DNA of 64,000 nt from Pseudomonadales bacterium (GTDB lineage: Bacteria; Pseudomonadota; Gammaproteobacteria; Pseudomonadales; Halieaceae): assembly GCA_024234855.1 (NCBI GenBank), contig JACKNN010000005.1, forward strand, positions 1-64,000, read 5' to 3'. Positions within the stretch are counted from its first letter, which is position 1, and the number at the start of each line of letters is the position of its first letter. The position numbers and the translations under genes were made by a program. Under the pieces are notes generated by a model, which saw nothing but the letters and a program-made list of their open reading frames with translations, searched no databases and was not told where the DNA came from. Below are positions 50,661 through 59,539 of the stretch, one piece after another.

Positions 50661-51545
50661 ATGAAGATCGGTATCTGCCTGCCCTACATGAAAGCCGGGC
50701 TGACCCGGGAGGACTACCAGGCCTGGTTCCAGGCGGTGGACGCGGGGCCGTTCCACAGCGTGTGCTGCGGCGAGCGCATACACGGGCCCGCCATGGATAT
50801 GCGAATGGTGCTCGCAGCCGCCGCGATCGCCACCAGCCGGGTTGAAATCACCCCTACGCTGTACGTGCTGCCCATGCACAACGCCACCCGGGTGGCCAAG
50901 GAAATCGCCAGCATGGATATCCTGGCCGGTGGCAGGGTCAGGAACGTATCCATTGGTTACGGCGGCCGGGAGCAGGACTACACCGCGGTCGGTGCCCGGT
51001 ACACGGGTCGCTACGGCCGGATGGACGAGCAGGTGCAGGAAATGCGCAGGGTATGGCGGGGGGAGGAAATGGTCGCCGGCGCCGGGCCCATAGGACCATC
51101 GCCGGTTACCGCCGGAGGCCCCCGGCTGCTGGCGGGGGCGATGGGGCCCAAAAGCATTGCCCGCTGCGCACGCTGGGCGGACGGCCTCTATGGCTGGTCT
51201 GCCAACGGCGAGCGGGCGGAACTCGCGCGGGTTTTCGCCATGGCCGACGCCGCCTGGGCACAGGCGGAGCGACCGGACAGGCCCTACCGGCTGGGCGGGT
51301 TCTGGTACACCCTGGCGGACAACGGCCAGCAGAAACTCTACGACTATATCTACGAGTACCTGGCGATCGCCGGGCCGGCGATTGCGACCATGATGGCAGA
51401 ATCAGTCAATCGCAGCAGCGCCGACGCCGTCAGGGCAGCGGTCGACAACGCCGAGGCGGCCGGCTGCGAAGAGGTCTTCCTGGTACCCGCGACGGCTGAG
51501 ATGGTAGAGGTCGAACGCCTGGCGGATATAGTGGCGACCCGGTAA
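50661..51545 (+). CDS. LLM-class flavin/F420-dependent oxidoreductase
   Basis: The 294-aa luciferase-like protein begins MKIGICLPYMKAGLTREDY and has SRVEITPTLYVLPMHNATRVAKEIASMD and VRNVSIGYGGREQDYTAVGA, which are luciferase-like TIM-barrel segments. An F420 group related to MSMEG_2249 is possible, but not certain. ATG 50661 has AGGAGA upstream. It is divergent from the 49459-50466 gene with 194 bp between the starts. Divergent LLM genes beside acyl-CoA dehydrogenases suggest one pathway. Confidence 0.8.
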   Translation: MKIGICLPYMKAGLTREDYQAWFQAVDAGPFHSVCCGERIHGPAMDMRMVLAAAAIATSRVEITPTLYVLPMHNATRVAKEIASMDILAGGRVRNVSIGYGGREQDYTAVGARYTGRYGRMDEQVQEMRRVWRGEEMVAGAGPIGPSPVTAGGPRLLAGAMGPKSIARCARWADGLYGWSANGERAELARVFAMADAAWAQAERPDRPYRLGGFWYTLADNGQQKLYDYIYEYLAIAGPAIATMMAESVNRSSADAVRAAVDNAEAAGCEEVFLVPATAEMVEVERLADIVATR

Positions 51546-51655
51546 CAGGTCCGCCGGGCTCTCACCCTCGTTCCCGCCCGAGCCCTCGCCCGCCCTATAA
51601 CTTTGTATATAGTGGCGCAACGCGATAGGAACTCCCCGTTGGGGCGGCTTACCGC

Positions 51656-51661
51656 TATAAT
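51656..51661 (+). promoter_or_regulatory. Candidate -10 box of ppdK
   Basis: TATAAT, a perfect -10 consensus, lies 45 nt before the ppdK start. No good -35 element is found 16-18 nt upstream, so an activator may be needed. A short CCCC-GTT-GGGG hairpin lies just upstream. Confidence 0.45.
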
Positions 51662-51705
51662 CCGCCGCTTACCTGACCCAACCAAGCTGATTCCGGGGAT
51701 ATTTC

Positions 51706-54312
51706 ATGGCAAAGCGCGTCTACCTGTTCAACGAAGGCACCAAGAGCGACCGGGAACTACTGGGAGGCAAGGGGGCCAACCTGTGTGAGATGACCAACCT
51801 GGGCCTGCCGGTGCCCTTCGGCTTCATCATCACCACCCCGACCTGCCGGGAGTTCTTCCAGGCGGGCAACAGGCTGCCCGCCCTGCTGGAACAGGAATAC
51901 CGGGTGGCCCTGGACATCGTTGAGAAAAAAATGGGCGCGCGCTTCGGCGATCCGGCCAATCCGCTGTTGTTTTCTGTGCGCTCCGGCGCGGCGGTGTCGA
52001 TGCCGGGCATGATGAATACCATTCTCAACCTGGGCCTGAACGACGAGATAGCCGAGGGCCTGGCCGCGAAGACCGGCAACCCGCGTTTCGCCTATGACAG
52101 CTACCGCCGGTTTATCCAGATGTTCGCCAATGTCGTCATGGGCGTGGACGGCGAGAAATTCGAGCACGAACTGAACCGCTACAAGGCCGCCCACGGCAAG
52201 ACCCTTGACGTGGATATGAGCGCCGCCGACTGGCAGGAAATCGTCAACATCTACAAGACGCTGGTAGACTTCCCGGAGGACCCCTTCGTCCAGCTGAAAA
52301 AAGCGGTGGAGGCGGTATTCCTGTCCTGGCACACCCCCCGCGCCATCGTCTACCGCGAGATGAATAATATTCCCGATGCTCTGGGTACCGCTGTCAATGT
52401 GCAGGCCATGGTATTTGGCAATTTCGGCGAGGACTCGGGTTCCGGCGTTGCGTTTACCCGCAATCCCTCGACGGGCGAGCACCTGTTTTTTGGCGAATTC
52501 CTGTTCAACGCGGCGGGCGAGGACGTGGTGGCGGGCATCCGCACGCCGCTGCCGGTGGAGGCGCTCAAGGAGCGGCAGCCGCAGGTTTACGACCAGCTGT
52601 ACCAGACCCAGGCACTGCTGGAAAAGCACTACCGCGACATGCAGGACCTGGAATTTACCGTACAGGAAGGCGTGTTTTACATGCTGCAGACCCGCAGCGG
52701 CAAGCGCACCGGCCGGGCCTCGGTGAAGATCGCGGTGGACATGGTAACGGAAGGGCTGATCACCGAAAGCGAAGCCCTGATGCGGGTGTCGCCCGAGCAT
52801 GTCGAGGCGTTCCTGCACCCCATGGTGGACCCGGCGGCCAAGACGGATATCGTCGCCACCGGCCTGCCGGCGAGCCCCGGCGGCGCCACCGGCCAGGTCG
52901 TTTTCTCAGCCGAGGAGGCCGAAGAGCAGGCCGCCCAGGGGTTAAGTGTGATCCTGGTGCGGCGGGAGACCACCCCGGAGGATATCCACGGCATGAAAGT
53001 GGCCGCCGGGATCCTGACCGAGTTGGGCGGCATGACCTCTCACGCGGCGGTGGTTGCCCGCGGCATGGGGGTGTGCGCTATTACCGGCTGCGGCAGTATC
53101 TCGGTTAATTACAGCGAGGGCACGGTGACTACCGATAACGGCGTGGTGATAAAGCGCGGCGACATCATCACCCTGGATGGCACCTCCGGTGAAGTGATGC
53201 TGGGCGACATCGCCAAAACCGAGGCCAGTTCCAGCGACGATTTCCAGACCCTTTTATCATGGGCGGACAAGCACCGTCGCCTCAGGGTTCGCGCCAACGC
53301 GGAAACGCCCAGGGACGCGGCCAAGGCCAGGGAACTGGGCGCCGAGGGTATCGGCCTGTGTCGCACAGAGCATATGTTTTTCGACGCCGAGCGTATCGAT
53401 ATCATGCGGGCCATGATTCTCGCCGAGGACCTGCAGGAACGGCAGACATACCTCGACAAGCTGTTCGATTTCCAGCACGCGGATATCCTCGAACTGTTCA
53501 AGGTCATGGATGGCCTGCCGGTGAATATTCGCCTGCTTGATCCGCCACTGCACGAGTTCCTGCCGCAATCGGAAGAGGATATCGCCGCCCTCGCCGGACG
53601 CATCGGCAAGCCGGCGGAGACAATTCGCGAAATTGCCCAGGGGCTGGAAGAAGTCAACCCGATGCTGGGTTTTCGCGGTTGCCGCCTGTCGGTCATCTAT
53701 CCCGAAATCACCACGATGCAGGTGCGGGCCATTATCACCGCCGCGGTAGACGCCACCGAGCAGGGCTTCAAGCCCTTTCCGGAGATCATGATCCCGCTGG
53801 TAGTCAACGTGCGTGAAATCCGCCTCGTCACCGATATTATCGAAGCGGCCATTCGCGAGGTGCTCAAGGGCAGGACGGTATCCATTCCCTACAAAATCGG
53901 CACCATGGTCGAAACCCCGCGCGCGGCCCTGGGCGCCGACCGCCTGGCGGACTCGGTGGAATTCATGAGCTTCGGCACCAACGACCTCACCCAGATGACC
54001 TACGGGTTTTCCCGCGACGACGTGGGCAAGTTCCTGCCCGCCTACCTGGCGAAAAAACTGGTGGAAAACGACCCGTTTGTATCGCTGGACCAGCGCGCGG
54101 TAGGCCGGCTGATGGAGATGGCGGTGAAAGAAAGTCGCGCCCGCAAGCCCGGCATCAAGTACGGCATCTGCGGTGAGCACGGCGGCGATCCGCGTTCGAT
54201 CCGTTTCTGCCACGAGTTGGGGCTGGATTACGTCTCCTGCAGCCCCTACCGGGTACCCATCGCCAGGATAGCGGCGGCCCAGGCCAATGTTGGTGAGGAA
54301 CTACCGGACTGA
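51706..54312 (+). CDS. ppdK: Pyruvate, phosphate dikinase
   Basis: The 868-aa enzyme interconverts pyruvate, ATP and phosphate with PEP, AMP and PPi. Domains follow family order: ATP-grasp (FSVRSGAAVSMPGMMNTILN), a swivel domain with the phosphocarrier histidine in GGMTSHAAVVARGMG (His446), and the PEP/pyruvate barrel with GLCRTEHMFF and catalytic Cys822 in ICGEHGGDP. The Thr two residues before the His is the usual regulatory phosphorylation site, although no PPDK regulatory protein is in the window. The start is ATG 51706. It would help with PEP supply when growing on pyruvate or fatty acids. Confidence 0.97.
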   Translation: MAKRVYLFNEGTKSDRELLGGKGANLCEMTNLGLPVPFGFIITTPTCREFFQAGNRLPALLEQEYRVALDIVEKKMGARFGDPANPLLFSVRSGAAVSMPGMMNTILNLGLNDEIAEGLAAKTGNPRFAYDSYRRFIQMFANVVMGVDGEKFEHELNRYKAAHGKTLDVDMSAADWQEIVNIYKTLVDFPEDPFVQLKKAVEAVFLSWHTPRAIVYREMNNIPDALGTAVNVQAMVFGNFGEDSGSGVAFTRNPSTGEHLFFGEFLFNAAGEDVVAGIRTPLPVEALKERQPQVYDQLYQTQALLEKHYRDMQDLEFTVQEGVFYMLQTRSGKRTGRASVKIAVDMVTEGLITESEALMRVSPEHVEAFLHPMVDPAAKTDIVATGLPASPGGATGQVVFSAEEAEEQAAQGLSVILVRRETTPEDIHGMKVAAGILTELGGMTSHAAVVARGMGVCAITGCGSISVNYSEGTVTTDNGVVIKRGDIITLDGTSGEVMLGDIAKTEASSSDDFQTLLSWADKHRRLRVRANAETPRDAAKARELGAEGIGLCRTEHMFFDAERIDIMRAMILAEDLQERQTYLDKLFDFQHADILELFKVMDGLPVNIRLLDPPLHEFLPQSEEDIAALAGRIGKPAETIREIAQGLEEVNPMLGFRGCRLSVIYPEITTMQVRAIITAAVDATEQGFKPFPEIMIPLVVNVREIRLVTDIIEAAIREVLKGRTVSIPYKIGTMVETPRAALGADRLADSVEFMSFGTNDLTQMTYGFSRDDVGKFLPAYLAKKLVENDPFVSLDQRAVGRLMEMAVKESRARKPGIKYGICGEHGGDPRSIRFCHELGLDYVSCSPYRVPIARIAAAQANVGEELPD

Positions 54313-54328
54313 TGTGATGGCCGCAGGC

Positions 54329-54349
54329 ACCGGCCCGGTTGGCGCCGGT
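54329..54349. terminator. Possible hairpin between convergent ppdK and acyl-CoA ligase
   Basis: ACCGGC (54329-54334) and GCCGGT (54344-54349) form a 6-bp stem in the 45-bp gap between the two stop codons. No T tract follows. Confidence 0.3.
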
Positions 54350-54357
54350 ATGTGCCG

Positions 54358-55890
54358 CTAGCCCAGCAACTGGTCCTTCAGCACAAACTTGAGCACTTTC
54401 CCGGCGGGGTTGCGCGGCAGTGCCGGCACGATATGCAGGCGCAGGGGCAACTTGTACCGGGCGAGGAAGGGCTCGGCGAATGCGCGCAGTTCCTCCAGGG
54501 AGAGTTCCCTGCCCTCGTGCAGGGCCACTACCGCGGTGACAGCCTCGCCCCATTTTTCATCCGGCAGCCCCAGCACCGCCACCTCGGCGATATGCTCGTG
54601 CCGGTACAGCACCCCCTCCACTTCGGCCGGGTAGACATTCTCGCCCCCGGAAATCACCATGTCCTTAAGGCGGTCACAGATGAACAGGAAGCCCTCATCG
54701 TCCAGATAGCCCACATCGCCGGAGTGAAACCAGCCCTCGCTGTCGATGGCCGCCGCCGTGGCTTCGGGGCGATTCCAGTAGCCTTTCATGATATTCGGCC
54801 CACGCAGGCAGATCTCGCCGCGTTCGCCCGGCGCCAATTCCCGATTATCATTGTCGACGATACGGGTATCGCTGAACAGGGGTGGCTGGCCGGCGGAACC
54901 GAGCTTGCTCACCCCGAATTCCGGCGTCAGGAAAGCGGAAAAAGGCGCTGTCTCGGTCAGGCCATAGCCCTGGCAGAAAGGCACCCCGCGCGCGCCATAA
55001 AGTTCTATCAGAGACTCCGGCACAGGCGCAGCGCCACAGATGATGGTTGCGATAGAGCTGAGGTCCGTCTCGGCAAATTGTGGCTGCTGGGACATGAACA
55101 GGAACATCGCCGGCGCCCCGAACATGTGGGTGACCCGGTAGCGCTCGACATGTGCCAGCGCCGTCCCGGCATCGAAGGCTCGCATCAACACCACGGTCGA
55201 ACCGGTGTGGAAAGACCCGATGGTCATCACATTGAGACCGCCGATGTGAAACAGCGGCGCGGCGGTGAGAATAATGTCGTCGCGGGAGCCGCCGAACGCC
55301 ATCATCGCGTTGATGTTGTTCCACAGGATATTGCCGTGGGTGAGCATGGCGCCCTTGGGCAGCCCGGTGGTGCCGGAGGTGTACATGATGATGGCGACAT
55401 CGTGCTGGTCCATCGCCACGGCCTCGGCCAGCGGCTCGGCCGCGCCGCGCTCGGCCGGCAGGTAGCGCCAGTCCGGCGCCTCGCCCTCGGAAGTAAAATA
55501 GCTGCGGCAGCACAATTTACCACGCGCAGGATCAATCACCGGGCGCAGCCCGTCGTCCACCACCAGCGTGTGCACACCCGCGTCATTGATGATAAATGTG
55601 AGTTCCTCGGCCGTCAGGCGAAAATTCAGTGGCACAAATATCGCGCCCAGCGCCTGGGCGGCAAACATGGTTTCCAGCAGCACCGGATGGTTGACACCGA
55701 GGAAGGCCACCCTGTCCCCCACGCACACGCCGCACTGGCGCAACAGACTGGCCTGGCGGCGCACACGGTCGGCAAACTCCGCGTAGGAGCTCTGCTCGCC
55801 CTCAAAAATCAGGGCCGTACGCTGCGGGCTCAGGCTTGCGCGACGGAGCATGAGCGCTGCGAGATTGGAGTCTATGCCGGGTCTGTGCAT
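54358..55890 (-). CDS. AMP-forming acyl-CoA synthetase (FadD-like)
   Basis: The 510-aa adenylate-forming ligase has the P-loop IIMYTSGTTGLPKGAMLTH, the acyl pocket GYGLTETAPF, the motif GWFHSGDVGYLDDEGFLFI followed by CDRLKDMVISGGENVYPAEVE, and the catalytic lysine region NPAGKVLKFVLKDQL. It activates a carboxylic acid to its CoA ester. Length and motifs suggest a medium- or long-chain or aromatic acid, but specificity cannot be assigned. ATG 55890 has GAGGA 7 nt upstream. It probably feeds the acyl-CoA dehydrogenases nearby. Confidence 0.9.
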   Translation of the reverse strand: MHRPGIDSNLAALMLRRASLSPQRTALIFEGEQSSYAEFADRVRRQASLLRQCGVCVGDRVAFLGVNHPVLLETMFAAQALGAIFVPLNFRLTAEELTFIINDAGVHTLVVDDGLRPVIDPARGKLCCRSYFTSEGEAPDWRYLPAERGAAEPLAEAVAMDQHDVAIIMYTSGTTGLPKGAMLTHGNILWNNINAMMAFGGSRDDIILTAAPLFHIGGLNVMTIGSFHTGSTVVLMRAFDAGTALAHVERYRVTHMFGAPAMFLFMSQQPQFAETDLSSIATIICGAAPVPESLIELYGARGVPFCQGYGLTETAPFSAFLTPEFGVSKLGSAGQPPLFSDTRIVDNDNRELAPGERGEICLRGPNIMKGYWNRPEATAAAIDSEGWFHSGDVGYLDDEGFLFICDRLKDMVISGGENVYPAEVEGVLYRHEHIAEVAVLGLPDEKWGEAVTAVVALHEGRELSLEELRAFAEPFLARYKLPLRLHIVPALPRNPAGKVLKFVLKDQLLG

Positions 55891-56058
55891 GGCTGTTTCC
55901 TCGATCTGGTTATGATTATGGTTGCTGCGCGGGGGCCGCTTTGTTTCCCCGCAGGGGTGCAGGTGGGCAGCTCCTGGCCGGGTGAACCGGGGATACTATC
56001 ATGATGGAATAGGCCGTAGAATACGTTTGGAGTGACCCAGGCCCAAGGAAAATGACAG

Positions 56059-56394
56059 ATGTCCGACCAACCGTGGCAAATTTTTGATCTGGCGCAGATC
56101 AGGCAGCGACTCAAGGGCAAACCGGCCGAATACCTTGAGTTCCTCAATGTACCCGCCCTGAATTGCGGTATCTACTTCCTCGCCGCCGGCAGCACCGACA
56201 TGCAATCTCCACACGATGACGATGAACTCTACCTGGTACTCAGCGGCAAGGCGCAGATGCGCCTGGACAACGCCGAGCGGGCCGTGGGCCCCGGTTCGCT
56301 GCTCTACGTCGGCGCCACCACAGAACACTCCTTCTTCGAGATTGAGGAGGATATGACCCTGCTGGTGATTTTCGCCAATACGCACCGCACTTAA
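56059..56394 (+). CDS. Cupin-domain protein
   Basis: The 111-aa single-domain cupin has the first motif SPHDDDELYLVLSGKAQMRL (His and acidic ligands) and the second motif VGPGSLLYVGATTEHSFFEI with a C-terminal His. It is likely a small metal-binding barrel. No catalytic role can be assigned. AAGGA precedes the ATG. It lies 64 bp upstream of the class V aminotransferase on the same strand, so the two are probably co-transcribed. Confidence 0.8.
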   Translation: MSDQPWQIFDLAQIRQRLKGKPAEYLEFLNVPALNCGIYFLAAGSTDMQSPHDDDELYLVLSGKAQMRLDNAERAVGPGSLLYVGATTEHSFFEIEEDMTLLVIFANTHRT

Positions 56395-56458
56395 GCTTCG
56401 GGCAAAAATCTGCTAACGTTCGCGCCTCATTTTGCAACCGCCAGCAGAGGCCGCCCAC

Positions 56459-57637
56459 ATGACCAGCAGCTTTTACCCGCCCCTTCGCACCCTTATGGGA
56501 CCGGGACCCTCCGATGTCTCGCCCCGGGTGCTGAGCGCCCTCGCCCGGCCGACCATAGGCCACCTCGACCCGCTGTTCGTCGACCTTATGGACCAGATCA
56601 AGGTGCTGCTGCAGTACGCCTTCCAGACAGGCAACGAGCTCACCCTGCCGGTGTCCGCACCGGGCTCAGCCGGCATGGAGGCCTGCTTCGTCAACCTGGT
56701 TTCCCCCGGTGACACCGTAATCGTCTGCCAGAACGGCGTGTTCGGCGGACGCATGAAAGAAAATGTGGAGCGCTGCGGCGCCACCGCCATCATGGTGGAG
56801 GACAACTGGGGTGAGCCGGTAAGTATCGACAAGGTCGCCGCCGCCTTCGACGCCCACCCCGAAGCGAACCTGCTCGCTTTCGTCCACGCCGAGACCTCCA
56901 CCGGCGTGCGCAGTGATGCCGCCGCCCTGTGTGCGCTGGCAGCGGCTCGCGGGGCCCTGTCGATCGTCGACACCGTCACCTCGCTGGGGGGGATCGAGGT
57001 ACTGGTCGATGCCTGGGGTGCCGATGCGGTGTACTCCGGCACCCAGAAGTGCCTGTCCTGTATCCCCGGTATCTCCCCGGTCACCTTCAGCCCGCGGGCA
57101 GTGGAGCGTATCCGCAACCGCAAGCACAAGGTGCAGAGCTGGTTTCTCGACATGCAGTTGATCATGGGCTACTGGGGTGGCAGCACCAAGCGCGCCTATC
57201 ACCATACCGCGCCGGTCAACGATCTCTATGCCCTGCACGAGTCCCTGCTCATGCTGCAGGAGGAGGGACTCGAAGTGGCCCATCGCCGTCACCGTCGCAA
57301 TCACCAGGCACTGGTCGCCGGGCTCGAGGCCATGGGCCTGGCCATGGTGGTGGCACCTGAGCACCGCCTGCCCCAGCTCAACCTGGTGCAGATACCCGCG
57401 GGTGTGGACGATGCCGCGGTGCGCAACGCGCTGCTGCAGGAGTACGATCTCGAGATCGGCGCCGGGCTGGGCGCGCTGGCGGGCAAGACCTGGCGCATCG
57501 GCCTGATGGGCTTTGCCAGCAACGAGCGCAACGTGCTGTATTGCCTGAGCGCACTGGAAGCCATCCTGGCAAGGCAGGGAGCAGCCATCCCGGCGGGCAG
57601 GGCCATACCGGCGGCGCGGGCGGTATTCGGCAGTTAA
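56459..57637 (+). CDS. Class V aminotransferase (alanine/serine-glyoxylate aminotransferase-like)
   Basis: The 392-aa PLP enzyme has the AGXT1/serine-pyruvate aminotransferase pattern: LMGPGPSDVSPRVLSALARP, SAPGSAGMEACFVNLVSPGD, AETSTGV, VDTVTSLGGIEV and the PLP lysine in YSGTQKCLSCIPG (Lys197). Likely partners are glyoxylate with alanine or serine. ATG 56459 with AGAGG 8 nt upstream is preferred to the longer frame. It follows the cupin gene and is convergent with the DUF457 gene. Confidence 0.88.
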   Translation: MTSSFYPPLRTLMGPGPSDVSPRVLSALARPTIGHLDPLFVDLMDQIKVLLQYAFQTGNELTLPVSAPGSAGMEACFVNLVSPGDTVIVCQNGVFGGRMKENVERCGATAIMVEDNWGEPVSIDKVAAAFDAHPEANLLAFVHAETSTGVRSDAAALCALAAARGALSIVDTVTSLGGIEVLVDAWGADAVYSGTQKCLSCIPGISPVTFSPRAVERIRNRKHKVQSWFLDMQLIMGYWGGSTKRAYHHTAPVNDLYALHESLLMLQEEGLEVAHRRHRRNHQALVAGLEAMGLAMVVAPEHRLPQLNLVQIPAGVDDAAVRNALLQEYDLEIGAGLGALAGKTWRIGLMGFASNERNVLYCLSALEAILARQGAAIPAGRAIPAARAVFGS

Positions 57638-57670
57638 TCTCCCGCCGCGGGCCGGCAGCGGCCGCGCTTG

Positions 57671-58675
57671 TCAGCCCCCGGACAGCATCCGCCACATGGC
57701 CGCGGCGCGGTTGCCGCCGGTTTCGCGATGAACCAGGTAGTTCGCATGTGCGTCGGCGGGCGCACCGGGTTGCAGTTCGATGCTCCACAGGGGCGCCAGT
57801 TCATTCGGCACGATGGAGTAGCGAATGTCGATCACCCGGTTGGGGAAGCGCGGGTCGCTGGCGACATAGCCATTGCTGAACCAGCGGAATCGCTCGATAT
57901 CCCGGGCCTGCAGGGAGCCCCGGTCCAGCCAGGGCATATCCCTGGGAATATCCAGTTTTTCTACTGAGGCACCGACAAACACCCGCGGCGACAGGCTGGC
58001 TCGCACCGCGTCCACGTAATAGCGCTGGTCCGTCTCGTACACTATTTTCCACACCAGGATATTGGCAAAGCTCGGTTTCGCCTCCAGCCGCAACGGCTGG
58101 TGACCCCGCTGGGCCGCTATCTCATAGCCCATCGCCACGGCCTCGTTGCGCTGCCACAGTCCCAGCGCCATGTAACTGCAGGCCCACAGCAGCCCGAGCC
58201 GGGCGAACAGCGGCCGCCCGCGCTTGCCCGCCAACACCACCGCCAGCAACAGCGGCAGGGTGAACAGGGGATCGATGATGGAGATCGTATTCCACGCGAT
58301 GCGGACATCGCTGAAGGGCCAGAACAGCATGGTGCCGTATGTGGTGCAGGCATCCAGCAGGGCATGGGTGGCATACCCCAGGGTGCAAAACAGCCAGCTC
58401 TGGCGAAACGCCAGACCCCGCCTGCGCCCCAGCAGGCTGTGCAGTACCAGGGCGCACAGCAGCCCGCCCACGGGAATGAAGACCAGCGAGTGGGTGAACT
58501 GCCGATGGTATTCGAGAAACAGCAGCGGGTCGGTGCTGGAACGGATCAGGACGTCCAGGTCCGCAGCCATGCCCGCCAGGAACCCGAACAGGCCGGCGCT
58601 GGCGGCCCATTTGCCGTGCGCGGCGGTCGCCTGTGGCAGGGCCGCGCCCAGTGCGCCTTGTGTCAGCGGGTCCAT
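57671..58675 (-). CDS. DUF457 membrane-bound metal-dependent hydrolase family protein
   Basis: The 334-aa protein has the YdjM/DUF457 N-terminal pattern MDPLTQGALGAALPQA and GMAADLDVLIR with a possible metal site (HRQFTHSLVFIP and GYATHALLDACTTYGT). About five transmembrane helices occupy residues 25-190, and a soluble C-terminal part follows. The family is predicted to be metal-dependent hydrolases; the substrate is unknown. ATG 58675 has AGGAGA upstream. Confidence 0.85.
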   Translation of the reverse strand: MDPLTQGALGAALPQATAAHGKWAASAGLFGFLAGMAADLDVLIRSSTDPLLFLEYHRQFTHSLVFIPVGGLLCALVLHSLLGRRRGLAFRQSWLFCTLGYATHALLDACTTYGTMLFWPFSDVRIAWNTISIIDPLFTLPLLLAVVLAGKRGRPLFARLGLLWACSYMALGLWQRNEAVAMGYEIAAQRGHQPLRLEAKPSFANILVWKIVYETDQRYYVDAVRASLSPRVFVGASVEKLDIPRDMPWLDRGSLQARDIERFRWFSNGYVASDPRFPNRVIDIRYSIVPNELAPLWSIELQPGAPADAHANYLVHRETGGNRAAAMWRMLSGG

Positions 58676-58764
58676 GGGATTCTCCTGAAAGCCGGTGTGT
58701 TCTGGAGGATGAAGCGCACGTTACCCAATTCTCCGCCAGATAACCACTTATCCCCAGTGAAGTC

Positions 58765-58792
58765 TTTACACGACAGGCGAGAACAATACACT
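58765..58792 (+). promoter_or_regulatory. Promoter of the OmpA-type lipoprotein gene
   Basis: TTTACA (58765-58770), a 16-nt spacer and TACACT (58787-58792) predict a 5' leader of about 90 nt. The leader holds a GC-rich inverted repeat (CCCGGG...CCCGGG near 58830-58856). Confidence 0.5.
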
Positions 58793-58889
58793 GGCTGTGT
58801 GGTCAAAGGTAGCGCTGCCGGAGCGCAGTCCCGGGGCTCTGCGCGAAGCAACCCGGGAACCGACGCATCAGCCAACGGGGAGTGAATCA

Positions 58890-59531
58890 ATGCGAATAAT
58901 CAGGGGGATGGCCGTGCTGGCCTGCCTGGCCTTAGTCGGCTGCACTACCAACCCCTACACCGGGGAGCAGCAGGCGAGCAAGACCGCCACTTATGGCCTG
59001 GGCGCCGCCGCGGTCTGCGGCCTGGTGGGCGCGCTGGACTCGAAAAAGAAGGCGCGCAACGCCGCCCTGGGCTGCGGCATCGTCGGCGCGGGTGTGGGCG
59101 CGTACATGGACGCACAGGAGGCCAGGCTGCGCGAGCAATTGCAGGGCACTGGCGTACAGGTGAGCCGCGAGGGCGACAATATCCGCCTGATCATGCCGGG
59201 CAATATCACCTTCAATTCCGATTCCTATGAGCTGCGCGCGAGCTTCTACCCCGTGCTCAATTCCGTTGGGTTGGTGCTGTCAAAATACGCGGACACCACC
59301 TTGCGAATCACCGGTCATACCGACAATACCGGCACCCGGCAGTACAACCTGACTCTCTCCGAGCGCAGGGCCGACAGCGTCGCGGACTACCTTGTCACCC
59401 GCGATGTCGCCCGCGACCGCATGTTTTTGCAGGGCGTGGCCTTCGATTCGCCACTGGCGGACAATGCCAGCGCCGAGGGGCGTGCACAGAATCGTCGGGT
59501 TGAGCTGTATATCCTGCCTAAAACGACCTAG
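58890..59531 (+). CDS. OmpA-family lipoprotein (YiaD-like)
   Basis: The 213-aa lipoprotein has a lipobox at ALVGC (Cys18), a glycine-zipper segment (GLGAAAVCGLVGAL, CGIVGAGVGAYMDAQEARLR) and a C-terminal OmpA-like peptidoglycan-binding domain (ITGHTDNTGTRQYNLTLSER, then ADSVADYLV and AQNRRVELYI). It should tether the outer membrane to peptidoglycan, as YiaD-type proteins do. ATG 58890 with GGGGAG 8 nt upstream. It is convergent with tamB, 8 bp apart. Confidence 0.92.
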   Translation: MRIIRGMAVLACLALVGCTTNPYTGEQQASKTATYGLGAAAVCGLVGALDSKKKARNAALGCGIVGAGVGAYMDAQEARLREQLQGTGVQVSREGDNIRLIMPGNITFNSDSYELRASFYPVLNSVGLVLSKYADTTLRITGHTDNTGTRQYNLTLSERRADSVADYLVTRDVARDRMFLQGVAFDSPLADNASAEGRAQNRRVELYILPKTT

Positions 59532-59539
59532 CTGAACAC

